Assembly: GCF_038397725.1 (NCBI RefSeq)
Contig: NZ_CP151634.1
Coordinates: 682,001 to 746,000 of the forward strand
Direction of reading: 5' to 3'
DNA: 64,000 bases
Origin: Microbacterium sp. LWO13-1.2
Lineage (GTDB): Bacteria > Actinomycetota > Actinomycetes > Actinomycetales > Microbacteriaceae
Positions 42,639 to 50,236 of the stretch are shown here, piece after piece. The notes beneath the pieces are model-generated. The model did not search any database, was not told where the DNA came from, and worked only from the letters and a program-made list of their open reading frames with translations. Both the position numbers and the translations under genes were made by a program. The stretch's first letter is position 1; each line of letters begins with the position of its first letter.

Positions 42639-42687
42639 TTGACAAGATAACTGAGTTTACTCATAATTGAGTTCACTCGTTATCTTG
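42639..42687 (+). promoter_or_regulatory. Strong promoter with nested TetR-type operators
   Basis: TTGACA (42639-42644), 17 bases, CATAAT (42662-42667): the best sigma-70-type promoter in the window. CAAGATAAC (42643-42651) pairs exactly with GTTATCTTG (42679-42687). Inside are two direct copies of TGAGTTYACTC at 42652 and 42668, 16 bases apart. The TetR gene at 44732 in the same cluster is the likely binder. Confidence 0.75.
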
Positions 42688-42725
42688 ATCGAACCCGCAT
42701 CCGCGGAGCCGAAGGAGCATCAGCC

Positions 42726-43721
42726 ATGAGAGCGTTCATCCTCTCGAAGTACAAGACCCCACTGCACGAGGCGGATGTGCCGGAACCCGTCGTCGGCGAG
42801 CACGACATTCTCGTTCGAGTGCAGGCCGCCGGGCTCAACCCGCTCGACGAGAAGATCCGCCTGGGTGAGTTCACGGCGATCCTGCCCTACCGGCTGCCGA
42901 TCACTCTCGGCCACGACGTGGCCGGCGTCGTCATTCGAGTGGGTGCCGCCGTCCGCCGGTTCACGCCCGGCGATGAGGTCTATGCGAGGACCCACGACGG
43001 ACGCATCGGAGGCTTCGCCGAACGGATCGCCATCCACGAAGACGATGCCGCGCTCAAGCCGGCATCGATCATCATGGACGAGGCCGGTTCGCTGCCGCTC
43101 GTCGCACTGACGGCGTGGCAGGCACTGGTCGAAATCGGCGACGTGCACGCCGGCCAGAAGGTGCTCGTGCACGCCGGGGCAGGCGGCGTCGGTTCCATCG
43201 CGATCCAGCTCGCGAAGCATCTGGGTGCGTACGTGGCGACCACGGCCAGCGCGTCGAACGCGTCGTTCGTCCGGGAACTCGGCGCCGACCGGGTCATCGA
43301 CTATCGCAGTGAGGACTTCGAGCAGGCACTCAGCGGCTATGACCTCGTCATCGACAGCCTCGGCGGCGAGAACCTCGAGAAGTCGCTCCGCGTCCTGCGC
43401 CCCGGCGGAAAGGCCATCAGCATCGCCGGGCCGCCCACACCCGAGTTCGCCAGAGCATCCGGACTCAACCCGCTGCTGCGGATCGCCGTCGCCGGATTGA
43501 GCAGCAAGATCCGGAAGCAGGCGAAGCGACTCGGCGTCAGCTATCAGTTCCTGTTCATGCGCGCGAGCGGCGAACAGCTGCGCGAGATCACGGCGCTCAT
43601 CGACGGCGGCGCCATCCGTCCCGTCGTCGGACGCGTCTTCCCCTTCGACGAGACCGTCCAGGCCCTCGAGTCTTTGACGGCCGGCGGCATCCGCGGCAAG
43701 GCCGTGATCAGCAACCCCTGA
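42726..43721 (+). CDS. NADP-dependent quinone/zinc-free alcohol dehydrogenase-like oxidoreductase
   Basis: A 331-residue medium-chain dehydrogenase without the zinc ligands. The catalytic GroES-like domain includes GLNPLDEKIRLGEF and LGHDVAGVVIRVG. The Rossmann domain is QKVLVHAGAGGVGSIAIQLAKH, with the NADP-favouring TASASN after the second strand. The GGIRGKAVISNP C-terminus is typical of quinone oxidoreductase-like proteins. First gene of a TetR-regulated unit with the hydrolase and the TetR gene. Likely stress or detoxification role. Confidence 0.92.
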   Translation: MRAFILSKYKTPLHEADVPEPVVGEHDILVRVQAAGLNPLDEKIRLGEFTAILPYRLPITLGHDVAGVVIRVGAAVRRFTPGDEVYARTHDGRIGGFAERIAIHEDDAALKPASIIMDEAGSLPLVALTAWQALVEIGDVHAGQKVLVHAGAGGVGSIAIQLAKHLGAYVATTASASNASFVRELGADRVIDYRSEDFEQALSGYDLVIDSLGGENLEKSLRVLRPGGKAISIAGPPTPEFARASGLNPLLRIAVAGLSSKIRKQAKRLGVSYQFLFMRASGEQLREITALIDGGAIRPVVGRVFPFDETVQALESLTAGGIRGKAVISNP

Positions 43722-43776
43722 TCGTACCTCTGCAGCGCCCGCACCCCACACCATCCCACGAGCAAGGAGCACCATC

Positions 43777-44637
43777 ATGAACAGCACCTCGAACAAACCT
43801 GTCATCACGTCGTACGCCCAGGCACCGGCCAAGACCATCACCGCCGGAGGCGTCACCTACGCCTACCGCGAGCTCGGCCCGAAGGGCGGCATCCCGGTCG
43901 TGTTCTTCGTCCACCTCGCCGCGACGCTCGATAACTGGGATCCCCGGATCATCGACCCCATCGCCGAGCACCGGCACGTCATCACCTTCGACCAGCGCGG
44001 CGTCGGCGCCTCGAGCGGCACGGTGCCGAGCACGCTGGAGGCGGCAGCCGACGACGCGTACGCGTTCATCACGGCGTTGGGCTACGACACGATCGACGTG
44101 TTCTCGTTCTCGATGGGTGGCATGATCGCTCAGGATCTCGTCATCAAGCATCCGAATCTGGTGCGAAGGCTGATCCTGACCGGCACCGGCCCTCGGGGTG
44201 GCAAGGACATGGACAAGGTCGCCCGCACAACGTACGGGGATATCGTCCGGGCGACGCTGACCCGCTCGGATCCGAAGGAGTTCCTCTTCTTCAACCGGGA
44301 TGCCTCGGGCAAGCGTGCCGGCAAGGCGTTCATCCGGCGTCTCTCCGAGCGCACGGTGGATCGGGATGCGGCGATCGGCACGAAGGCGTTCCAGACTCAG
44401 CTCAAGGCGATCCAGCGTTTCGGTCGCTCGGCTCCATCCGATCTGTCGCGGATCACGCAGCCGACGCTCATCGCCAACGGCGACAACGACCGGATGGTCC
44501 CCTCGGTGCTGTCCGAGGATCTGCATCGGCGCATCGCCGGTTCCGAACTCGTCATCTACCCGAATTCCGGCCACGGCGGCATCTTCCAGCACCACGAGCA
44601 GTTCGCGCCGACAGCAGTCGAGTTCCTCACCCGATGA
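43777..44637 (+). CDS. Alpha/beta hydrolase
   Basis: A 286-residue alpha/beta-hydrolase fold protein: oxyanion-hole region FFVHLAATLDNWDPRII, FDQRGVGASSG, nucleophile Ser in VFSFSMGGMIAQDL, acid Asp in IANGDNDRMVP and His in YPNSGHGGIFQ. It resembles the haloperoxidase/esterase-like group. It lies 55 bases downstream of the oxidoreductase gene, and an AGCAAGGAGC site precedes the ATG. Substrate unknown. Confidence 0.9.
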   Translation: MNSTSNKPVITSYAQAPAKTITAGGVTYAYRELGPKGGIPVVFFVHLAATLDNWDPRIIDPIAEHRHVITFDQRGVGASSGTVPSTLEAAADDAYAFITALGYDTIDVFSFSMGGMIAQDLVIKHPNLVRRLILTGTGPRGGKDMDKVARTTYGDIVRATLTRSDPKEFLFFNRDASGKRAGKAFIRRLSERTVDRDAAIGTKAFQTQLKAIQRFGRSAPSDLSRITQPTLIANGDNDRMVPSVLSEDLHRRIAGSELVIYPNSGHGGIFQHHEQFAPTAVEFLTR

Positions 44638-44731
44638 CTCGCGCATCCCACGACGCGAGAGCCGAGTTCGGCCCGCTCGACCGCCGTGGGAGAATCGTCA
44701 GACGCTATCGATACCGTTCTCGAGGACACCA

Positions 44732-45334
44732 ATGACTGTCGACACCCCCGCTTTGGGTCGGCGCGAGCGCAACAAGCTCGACAAGCTCGAGCGCATCACC
44801 GCGGCGGCGAGCGAACTCTTCGCAGACCGCGGGGTCGACGATGTCACGACGCAGGAGATCGCCGACCGCGCCGACATCGGCACCGGAACGCTCTTCCTCT
44901 ACGCGAAGACGAAGGGCGAGCTCCTGCTGCTCGTGCAGAACTCGATGTACGCCGCGGCGCTCGAGCAGGGTCGCACCGATGCCGCGGCCACGCAGACCGT
45001 GCATGACGGCGCCCTGGCCGTCATCCGTCCGGTCGTCGAGTGCAACCGCAAGCAGATCGACAATGGACGCACCTACCTCCGCGAGATGATCTTCGGCGAT
45101 CCGGAGGAGCCGCACCACAGCACGGCCCTCAGCCTCACGTACCAGACCGAGGAGCTCCTCGCCGAGGTCATCGTGCGTGACGGACGGGTGACCCCCGAAG
45201 CGGCTCGCACGCTCGCTCATGTCGTCTCGGCGATCATGTTCGTCAGCATGGCTGCGACCGTCAACGCCGAGCGTTCGATCGATGAGATCGTCGAAGAGAT
45301 CGCGGTGCAGATCCGCGAGATCCTGCCGGGCTGA
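44732..45334 (+). CDS. TetR family transcriptional regulator
   Basis: A 200-residue regulator with a TetR helix-turn-helix at residues about 15-60 (LERITAAASELFADRGVDDV, TQEIADRADIGTGTLFLYA) and a C-terminal ligand domain that ends IVEEIAVQIREILPG. It is third in the same direction after the oxidoreductase and hydrolase and probably represses them through the nested palindromes at 42643-42687. The ATG is followed by TVDTPALGRRERN. Confidence 0.9.
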   Translation: MTVDTPALGRRERNKLDKLERITAAASELFADRGVDDVTTQEIADRADIGTGTLFLYAKTKGELLLLVQNSMYAAALEQGRTDAAATQTVHDGALAVIRPVVECNRKQIDNGRTYLREMIFGDPEEPHHSTALSLTYQTEELLAEVIVRDGRVTPEAARTLAHVVSAIMFVSMAATVNAERSIDEIVEEIAVQIREILPG

Positions 45335-45367
45335 CCGAATCCGGCCGGCCGCGCGAACCGCTCGACC

Positions 45368-46564
45368 TCAGCGCTGCGGCAGGGTCGCGACCACGGACCA
45401 GACTCCCTCGGCGGCGCCGGCATGGAAGCTCCCCCCGAGGAGCGCCGCACGTTCCCTGAGTCGCGCGAGCCCGAACCCGGACGACGAGAGGGAGGGCGTG
45501 CCCGGGCGGTGCGGACTGTTCACGACGCGCAACGTCACGGCGTCGCGGGGGAACGTCAGCAGCAGCGCGACGGTGCGCGGCGACGCCGAATGCTTGACGA
45601 TGTTCAGGACTGCTTCCCGCGCCACCCGCGCCAGTGCTGCGTCGATGCTCTTCGCGAGCGCGGGCCCATCGTTGATCTCGACCACGACGTCGTCGCCGAG
45701 GGCGCGCAGCTCTCCTTCCAGTTCCCCGAGAACCGTGCGGATATCGGCCGTCGCGGCGCGGGAGGGTTCCGGGACATCGGTACTGCCGTGGATCAGATGG
45801 AGGATGCGCCTGGTGTCGGCGAGGGCCTGCCCGGCGGCATCCGAGATCGCCCGCTGCGAGGCGGAACGCACCGAAGCGTCGTCCGAGCGCTCGAGCACCC
45901 GGGCGTGCATGGCGACGATGGCGATGTCGTGAGCGATGACGTCGTGCAGTTCGTCGGCGATGCGATTTCGCTCGGCCTGCAGCTCGAGAGCGAGCCGCTC
46001 GGCCTGCGAGTCGAGCTCCCGTCGCAGGGAGTAGTTGCGGTCGACGACCATCCGGATGCCCCGGCCGATAACCGCCGACGACAGGGCGATGACGAACACC
46101 GTGAGCACGCCACCCGTGCGGAGCCCTGGGGGTATCACTGCAACGGCGACGATCCAGGCCAGACCTGTCGCGCAGAACGCGAACGAGAGTCCGACGCTGC
46201 AGGTGAAGAGAACGAGTCCGACGCCGGCTGAGAGCGCCGTGAGATAGCTCCCGCCTTCCCCCGCTGCCACGGCCACGAAGCCGGAGAGGAGAAGGGCAGC
46301 TGCCGAGACCGGCGGACACCACGCCATCAGCAGCAGACTGAATGTGACCAGCAACGACGACGTGAACGACAGCGCCCCTCCACCCAGCTCCCCCGACGCG
46401 CGCAGCAACGCCTCGATCGCCGCAGTCACCGCGACGAGGATGACCAGCACGACCCGCACCGAGCGTGCCAGCGGGACGAACCTCCAGAAGTCGACGCGGA
46501 GCGCCGTTCCCGGTCGCAGCAACGCGACCGGGCGGTCTTCGCTCAGTAGCAGATCCGCAGCCAC
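45368..46564 (-). CDS. Sensor histidine kinase (NarL-type partner)
   Basis: A 398-residue membrane kinase. Five or six hydrophobic segments fill residues about 25-190 (VRVVLVILVAVTAAIEALL, LLVTFSLLLMAWCPPVSAAA) with hardly any extracellular sensor domain. A short coiled region is followed by a HisKA_3 dimerisation helix (NRIADELHDVIAHDIAIVAM, phospho-His in ELHD) and a HATPase domain (REAVLNIVKHS N-box, SGFGLARLRERAALLGG G-box). The GTG at 46564 has no clear site of its own but lies inside a 23-codon ORF with a strong one, so coupling is likely. It is divergent from the response regulator gene. Confidence 0.85.
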   Translation of the reverse strand: MAADLLLSEDRPVALLRPGTALRVDFWRFVPLARSVRVVLVILVAVTAAIEALLRASGELGGGALSFTSSLLVTFSLLLMAWCPPVSAAALLLSGFVAVAAGEGGSYLTALSAGVGLVLFTCSVGLSFAFCATGLAWIVAVAVIPPGLRTGGVLTVFVIALSSAVIGRGIRMVVDRNYSLRRELDSQAERLALELQAERNRIADELHDVIAHDIAIVAMHARVLERSDDASVRSASQRAISDAAGQALADTRRILHLIHGSTDVPEPSRAATADIRTVLGELEGELRALGDDVVVEINDGPALAKSIDAALARVAREAVLNIVKHSASPRTVALLLTFPRDAVTLRVVNSPHRPGTPSLSSSGFGLARLRERAALLGGSFHAGAAEGVWSVVATLPQR

Positions 46565-46614
46565 TGGCAGATGACTGGCCACATCTGGTTCTTGGCGGGG
46601 ACGATGAAGATCAC
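46543..46614 (-). CDS. Possible 23-residue peptide overlapping the kinase start
   Basis: A GTG (46612-46614) six bases after a strong GAAGGAG site (46621-46627) opens a 23-codon frame: MIFIVPAKNQ, then MWPVICQWLRICY, then stop at 46543. It holds two Cys (CQWLRIC), two Trp and net positive charge. It overlaps the likely kinase start in another frame. It may be a coupling leader for the kinase, a signalling peptide, or a small antimicrobial. Conservation would decide whether it is real. Confidence 0.45.
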   Translation of the reverse strand: MIFIVPAKNQMWPVICQWLRICY

Positions 46615-46658
46615 GGCACGCTCCTTCGGGTGTTCCGATAGCCGACCGGTCCGGTCCG

Positions 46659-46679
46659 CCATGCATGATCCTGGCATGG
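46659..46679. promoter_or_regulatory. Inverted repeat in the kinase/regulator intergenic region
   Basis: CCATGC (46659-46664) and GCATGG (46674-46679) form an inverted repeat with 15-base centre spacing, between the divergent histidine kinase and response regulator genes. It is a candidate binding site for the response regulator. Confidence 0.35.
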
Positions 46680-46799
46680 AGCCGGCGCCGCCCGATTCAT
46701 CCTTTCGACGCATTCTCGCCCGCGACCGGTCCGCTGCGGCGCCCGGTCGGCCCCTGGGGACTTCTCCCCATATGTTCTCGTCAACCCGTTGCCTAAACT

Positions 46800-47468
46800 G
46801 TGCACGTGCGTGACGTCCGTGTACTCATCGTCGATGACGAAGCTCTCGTCCGTCGCGCGCTCACGATCTTCGTCGACACTGCCCCGAGCATGCACGTGGT
46901 CGGCGAGGCGCAGGACGGACCGTCCGCCGTCGCCCGGTGCCTCGAACTGCAGCCGGATGTGGTGCTGATGGACCTCCGGATGCCGGGAGGAGACGGCTTG
47001 ACCGCTATCCGGCAGCTCGGCGAGCAGGTACCGGGGACACGAGTGATCGCCGTGACCACGTACAGCTCGGATGACGCGGTGATCGAGGCGCTGAACGCCG
47101 GCGCCGTCGGTTTCCTCGTCAAGGACACCGAGCCCGACCAGATCGTGTCGGCGATCCGGAACGCCCAAGAGGGTGGCTACGTGCTCTCGCCCTCTGTCGC
47201 GCAGGAGCTGGTTCGCTCCGTATCGAAGCACGCCGCGGTGCGGGCGTCGCTTCCACTGAGCGCCTCGGAAACGGTCTCGCAGCGCGAGCAGAATGTCATC
47301 CAACTGCTCGCAGACGGCATGTCCAACGCCGAGATCGCCCAGCAGCTCTTCCTGTCGGAGGCGACGGTCAAGTCGCACCTGCGTCGCATCATGACGAAAT
47401 GGAACGTGCGCGATCGCGTGCAGGTGCTCGTCAAGGCCGCCAAGGCCGGCCTCGTCGACATCTCCTGA
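46800..47468 (+). CDS. LuxR/NarL family response regulator
   Basis: A 222-residue regulator: receiver domain with acidic pocket VLIVDDEALV, phospho-Asp in VVLMDLRMPGG and the Lys in VGFLVKDTEPD. The GerE helix-turn-helix is at 155-215 (SQREQNVIQLLADGMSNAEIAQQLF, SEATVKSHLRRIM). TAAACT (46794-46799) lies six bases before a second GTG at 46806, so translation may start there on a leaderless mRNA (220 residues). Partner of the divergent kinase. Its 3' end converges on the YdbT-like gene, so it is a candidate regulator of the bacteriocin locus. Confidence 0.92.
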   Translation: MHVRDVRVLIVDDEALVRRALTIFVDTAPSMHVVGEAQDGPSAVARCLELQPDVVLMDLRMPGGDGLTAIRQLGEQVPGTRVIAVTTYSSDDAVIEALNAGAVGFLVKDTEPDQIVSAIRNAQEGGYVLSPSVAQELVRSVSKHAAVRASLPLSASETVSQREQNVIQLLADGMSNAEIAQQLFLSEATVKSHLRRIMTKWNVRDRVQVLVKAAKAGLVDIS

Positions 47469-47477
47469 CGTCGCCGC

Positions 47478-49112
47478 TCACTCCTTGGCGCCGACCAGCG
47501 CGTCGATCTCGCTCAGCGCCTCCCGCCGTGCAGCAGCGTTCTCGCGCGCCCGGCGGATGCGCTCCGCGCGCTGCTCGCGATCGCCGAGTCGGTTCTGCAG
47601 CGCGTCGATCTCCTGCTCGGAGAACCACACGCTCCCGCGCTGACGGGCCTCTCCCGCGTAGTAGTGCACGGTGACGTATCGGGTGCGTCCGCCGAAGACC
47701 GTGCTGTTGACGAGATGAATGGCGAGCGCATCGAGGTAGGTCTCGCGGTCCACGATGAACAACGCCCGCAGCGCGACCGTGCCGCGGGATGTGTCGTAAT
47801 CGAGCCGCGTGACGAGAGGTCTCGCGAAGACGACGAGAACGGCCCAGCCGATCAGACCCGCGACGATCGCGAGCCCGAGAGCCACGCCGGTGCTGTGCAG
47901 CCACCAGCCGAGAGCAGACGCGAGAGCAGTGACGACTGCGAACACGAGTGCGGGCAGCAGTGGCAGTCGGCGACGAGTGGCAAGGTTGCTCTCCGGCACC
48001 CGGTCGCCGAACCCGGCGGCGAGGATACGCGCGACGGTGGCGCGGGGCAGCGAGGGCAGCAGGAGATTCGCGCCGAACTGCTGACTGGTGTCGGTGGTAA
48101 GCAGAGCCAACCGGACCCGCCCGAGGAGCATCTCGAGAATGTTCCGCTGCAGCACGACTCCGGTGATGGCGGCGGTATCGATGACGCGCTCGTGCGTCTC
48201 GACGAGTCCGTACGTGACGATGATGGCGCCATCGGAGACACGACGTACCTCCAGGCGTGCGTAGCGGACGACGCTGGCGGTGATGCCGATCCCGATGATC
48301 ACGAGTGCCACGAACACCGCGAATCCGATCGCTCCACCACCCTGGAAGAACGTCAGGATGCCCAGGAGGCCGAACCTTTCGAGTTGCTCGTAGAGAGCGA
48401 AGGCGATCGCGACGCCGATGAAGGCGAAGCGGCCGAAGAGGATGCTGGCGACCACGAGATCGAGGAGCGTCGCTCGGTAGAGCACGGTGTCTGGGGTGCC
48501 GGTGACGCTCGCGGGCCGACGCGTCGCCTCGTCGCGAACCGTTCGAGCGGCGGCAGCGGCGTTCAGGGCCGCAGCGGCGTTCTGCGCGGAGAACTCGCGT
48601 TCCGGCCGATCGTCGTCGGCATCCGCTTCGGGTTCGACGGCGCCGGTGTCAGGCACAGGCGAGTACTCGAGGATCGTGTCACGCAGTTCGCGGGTGATTC
48701 CGGCGAGCGTGACCTGGGTGCTGAGATCGCCACCCTGCGCGATGCGCACCCGCACGAGGCTGAAGAGGCGGTGCGCCCACGGCGCTGTGCTCTCGACCGT
48801 GCGGACCGCGTGCCAAGGAATGCTGCGAGTGCGGCGGTTGATCAAGCCGTTCGTCACGGTCAGTTCGTCCGCCGACAGGCGAATGCGGGTCGTGCCCCAT
48901 TCGTAGATGGGGTCGATCATCCGGAACAGGAAGATGGCGCCGAAGACGGCGATGGCCCACTGCCCCGGCCAGATATCCGGGTTCAGGAGGAACACGGTGA
49001 TGGCGACGACCGTGCCGATCGTGGTGACAGCATGAGCGAGATACGAAGCGCCGAGGTAGGACAGCGGCAGCCGCTCGGACGCCTCGGTCGGGGCGGAAGG
49101 TCGTTCAGACAC
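47478..49112 (-). CDS. YdbT-like membrane protein with bacterial PH (bPH2) domains
   Basis: A 544-residue membrane protein with about six hydrophobic segments in pairs, each followed by a bPH2 (DUF304) domain: RIRLSADELTVTNGLINRRTRSIPWHAVRTVE (about 75-105), a second copy near YARLEVRRVSDGAIIVTYGLVE, and a third near LDYDTSRGTVALRALFIVDRETYLD. The C-terminal 50 residues are a charged coiled segment. Relatives YdbS/YdbT in Bacillus protect against antimicrobial peptides, and bPH2 proteins accompany several leaderless bacteriocins. GTG start at 49112 overlaps the YdbS-like gene by 8 bases. Confidence 0.85.
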   Translation of the reverse strand: MSERPSAPTEASERLPLSYLGASYLAHAVTTIGTVVAITVFLLNPDIWPGQWAIAVFGAIFLFRMIDPIYEWGTTRIRLSADELTVTNGLINRRTRSIPWHAVRTVESTAPWAHRLFSLVRVRIAQGGDLSTQVTLAGITRELRDTILEYSPVPDTGAVEPEADADDDRPEREFSAQNAAAALNAAAAARTVRDEATRRPASVTGTPDTVLYRATLLDLVVASILFGRFAFIGVAIAFALYEQLERFGLLGILTFFQGGGAIGFAVFVALVIIGIGITASVVRYARLEVRRVSDGAIIVTYGLVETHERVIDTAAITGVVLQRNILEMLLGRVRLALLTTDTSQQFGANLLLPSLPRATVARILAAGFGDRVPESNLATRRRLPLLPALVFAVVTALASALGWWLHSTGVALGLAIVAGLIGWAVLVVFARPLVTRLDYDTSRGTVALRALFIVDRETYLDALAIHLVNSTVFGGRTRYVTVHYYAGEARQRGSVWFSEQEIDALQNRLGDREQRAERIRRARENAAARREALSEIDALVGAKE

Positions 49113-49650
49113 GGTCGGTGCCGTTCTGCGAAGCGAGGATGGTGTCTCGGATCTCGCGGGCGGCGTCTTCGGTGACACCGGTGACGCCCTCGACATCGGC
49201 AATGCAGGTGAAGCGCACCTTGACGAGGTCGAACGCCCGCAGCAGCGGCCCCTGCACGATCTCGACGTTGAGGATCTGCGCGGTGGAGAGGGTGGTGGTG
49301 CGGCGCACGAGGAGTCCGCGGCGGATGAAGACAACCTCTGGTGTGACCGTGTATGAGGTGTTGCGCACTTCCCACCTGTTCACGAACGGGATGTCGATCA
49401 CGAGTCCGACGACGGTGAAGAGGCCCAGACCGATGAGGATCCACAGGCGCCAGGTCAGGTCGGGGATGAGCAGCGTGGCCGCCGCGAGAAGCGGGGTGCC
49501 GACGGCGGCGAGGATGATGTCGGACGTGTTCTGGTAGCGCAATGCTGCGGGTGCGAGGCGGTGTGTGCCGTGGCTCTGCGGTCCAGGAATGCGGTGTCGC
49601 ACCGCGGCATCCGCGTCTGTCATCCGGTCCGTCGTCATGAGTACCATCAT
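49105..49650 (-). CDS. YdbS-like membrane protein with bacterial PH (bPH2) domain
   Basis: A 181-residue protein (ATG at 49650 or 49647, after AAGGACGA). Two membrane segments (IILAAVGTPLLAAATLL and LWILIGLGLFTVVGLVI) precede one bPH2 domain: EVRNTSYTVTPEVVFIRRGLLVRRTTTLSTAQILNVEIV. This is the standard YdbS layout and it is paired, as in Bacillus, with a YdbT-like gene. Lying 87 bases beyond the stop of the bacteriocin-like gene on the same strand, it is the best candidate for producer self-protection. Confidence 0.87.
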   Translation of the reverse strand: MMVLMTTDRMTDADAAVRHRIPGPQSHGTHRLAPAALRYQNTSDIILAAVGTPLLAAATLLIPDLTWRLWILIGLGLFTVVGLVIDIPFVNRWEVRNTSYTVTPEVVFIRRGLLVRRTTTLSTAQILNVEIVQGPLLRAFDLVKVRFTCIADVEGVTGVTEDAAREIRDTILASQNGTDRV

Positions 49651-49690
49651 TCGTCCTTGCTCGTCGTCGTTCTACCGTCGTAAGGATGAT

Positions 49691-49726
49691 TCGGTGCGGC
49701 CGGTGAGTTGCAACCGGCCGCACCGA
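49691..49726 (-). terminator. Strong hairpin after the bacteriocin-like gene
   Basis: TCGGTGCGGCCGG (49691-49703) pairs exactly with CCGGCCGCACCGA (49714-49726) over 13 base pairs with a 10-base loop. It lies 10 bases after the stop codon on the minus strand. It may terminate, or lower, transcription into the bPH2 genes, which would allow high peptide and low immunity-protein expression. Confidence 0.75.
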
Positions 49727-49736
49727 GTCGACATGC

Positions 49737-49937
49737 TCAGCCGAACAGGCGGCGGTAGATCTCGCCGGCGATCCAGGCGATCGTCGAGCCGCGCTCAAGC
49801 CACTTGTAGATGGTGCCCTTGTTGTCCCAGACCCAGGCGATCATCTTCTTGGTCTTGGCAGCGCCCCACGAACCGACCTTGCCACCGATGTACTTGACCA
49901 GCTCGTAGATCTTCTTCGCCCATTTGAGCCAACCCAT
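49737..49937 (-). CDS. Leaderless bacteriocin-like peptide (aureocin A53/lacticin Q type)
   Basis: A 66-residue peptide starting MGWLKWAKKIYELVKYIGG and ending IYRRLFG, with seven Trp, ten Lys, three Arg and four acidic residues (net about +9), no Cys, and no leader or double-Gly cleavage site. Residues 34-66 fit the lacticin Q/aureocin A53 pattern WxWxNKGxIxxWLxxGxxI. The N-terminal part is about 13 residues longer than those 51-53-residue peptides. A GGAG site six bases before the ATG and a strong hairpin after the stop delimit the gene. Such peptides act unmodified, permeabilising Gram-positive membranes. Confidence 0.85.
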   Translation of the reverse strand: MGWLKWAKKIYELVKYIGGKVGSWGAAKTKKMIAWVWDNKGTIYKWLERGSTIAWIAGEIYRRLFG

Positions 49938-50183
49938 GTGAATCTCCGATCGTTGGTTTCGCGGACCGTCTTTGGTGCCGCGACTCGAAGCTACGAATCG
50001 GCGAGGGGGCCGGACTTCCGGCGTGAGATGGAACCCGGTCGCCCCAGGGCGGCACCGTCGGCTCTGAAGATGCACGGGTTTGGGATCGGTGGAGGGCGCG
50101 GTTGCGTCTTTCGGCGGAAGCGGCGCCGAGAGTATCCGGGCAGGGTGCACTCCGGGTCCTCACGAATCTGGCGGTAGACGCAG
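49938..50183. other. Spacer upstream of the bacteriocin-like gene
   Basis: No credible gene on either strand; readings through it are fragmentary and Arg-rich. It must hold the promoter of the bacteriocin-like gene, but no convincing -35/-10 pair is visible (TAGCTT near 49990 on the minus strand is the best -10 candidate). Confidence 0.4.
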
Positions 50184-50219
50184 AAATCCGGCCGATTCCC
50201 GAGGGAACCGGCCGGATTC
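50184..50219 (-). terminator. Hairpin after the SRPBCC gene
   Basis: AATCCGGCCG (50185-50194) pairs with CGGCCGGATT in the other half, extended by TTCCC/GGGAA with one mismatch. It lies about 18 bases beyond the stop of the SRPBCC gene on the minus strand, with a short T-containing tail. Confidence 0.65.
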
Positions 50220-50236
50220 TGAGGAGTTGTGAACGG

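Noticed and set aside
45261..46322. Second large minus-strand frame inside the histidine kinase gene
   Set aside because: Arg/Gly-rich shadow frame without any domain. The kinase motifs are all in the other frame.
49795..50163. Larger proteins overlapping the bacteriocin-like gene
   Set aside because: They read in other frames or from far upstream and lack ribosome-binding sites. The 66-codon gene has a good site, a family pattern and a terminator.
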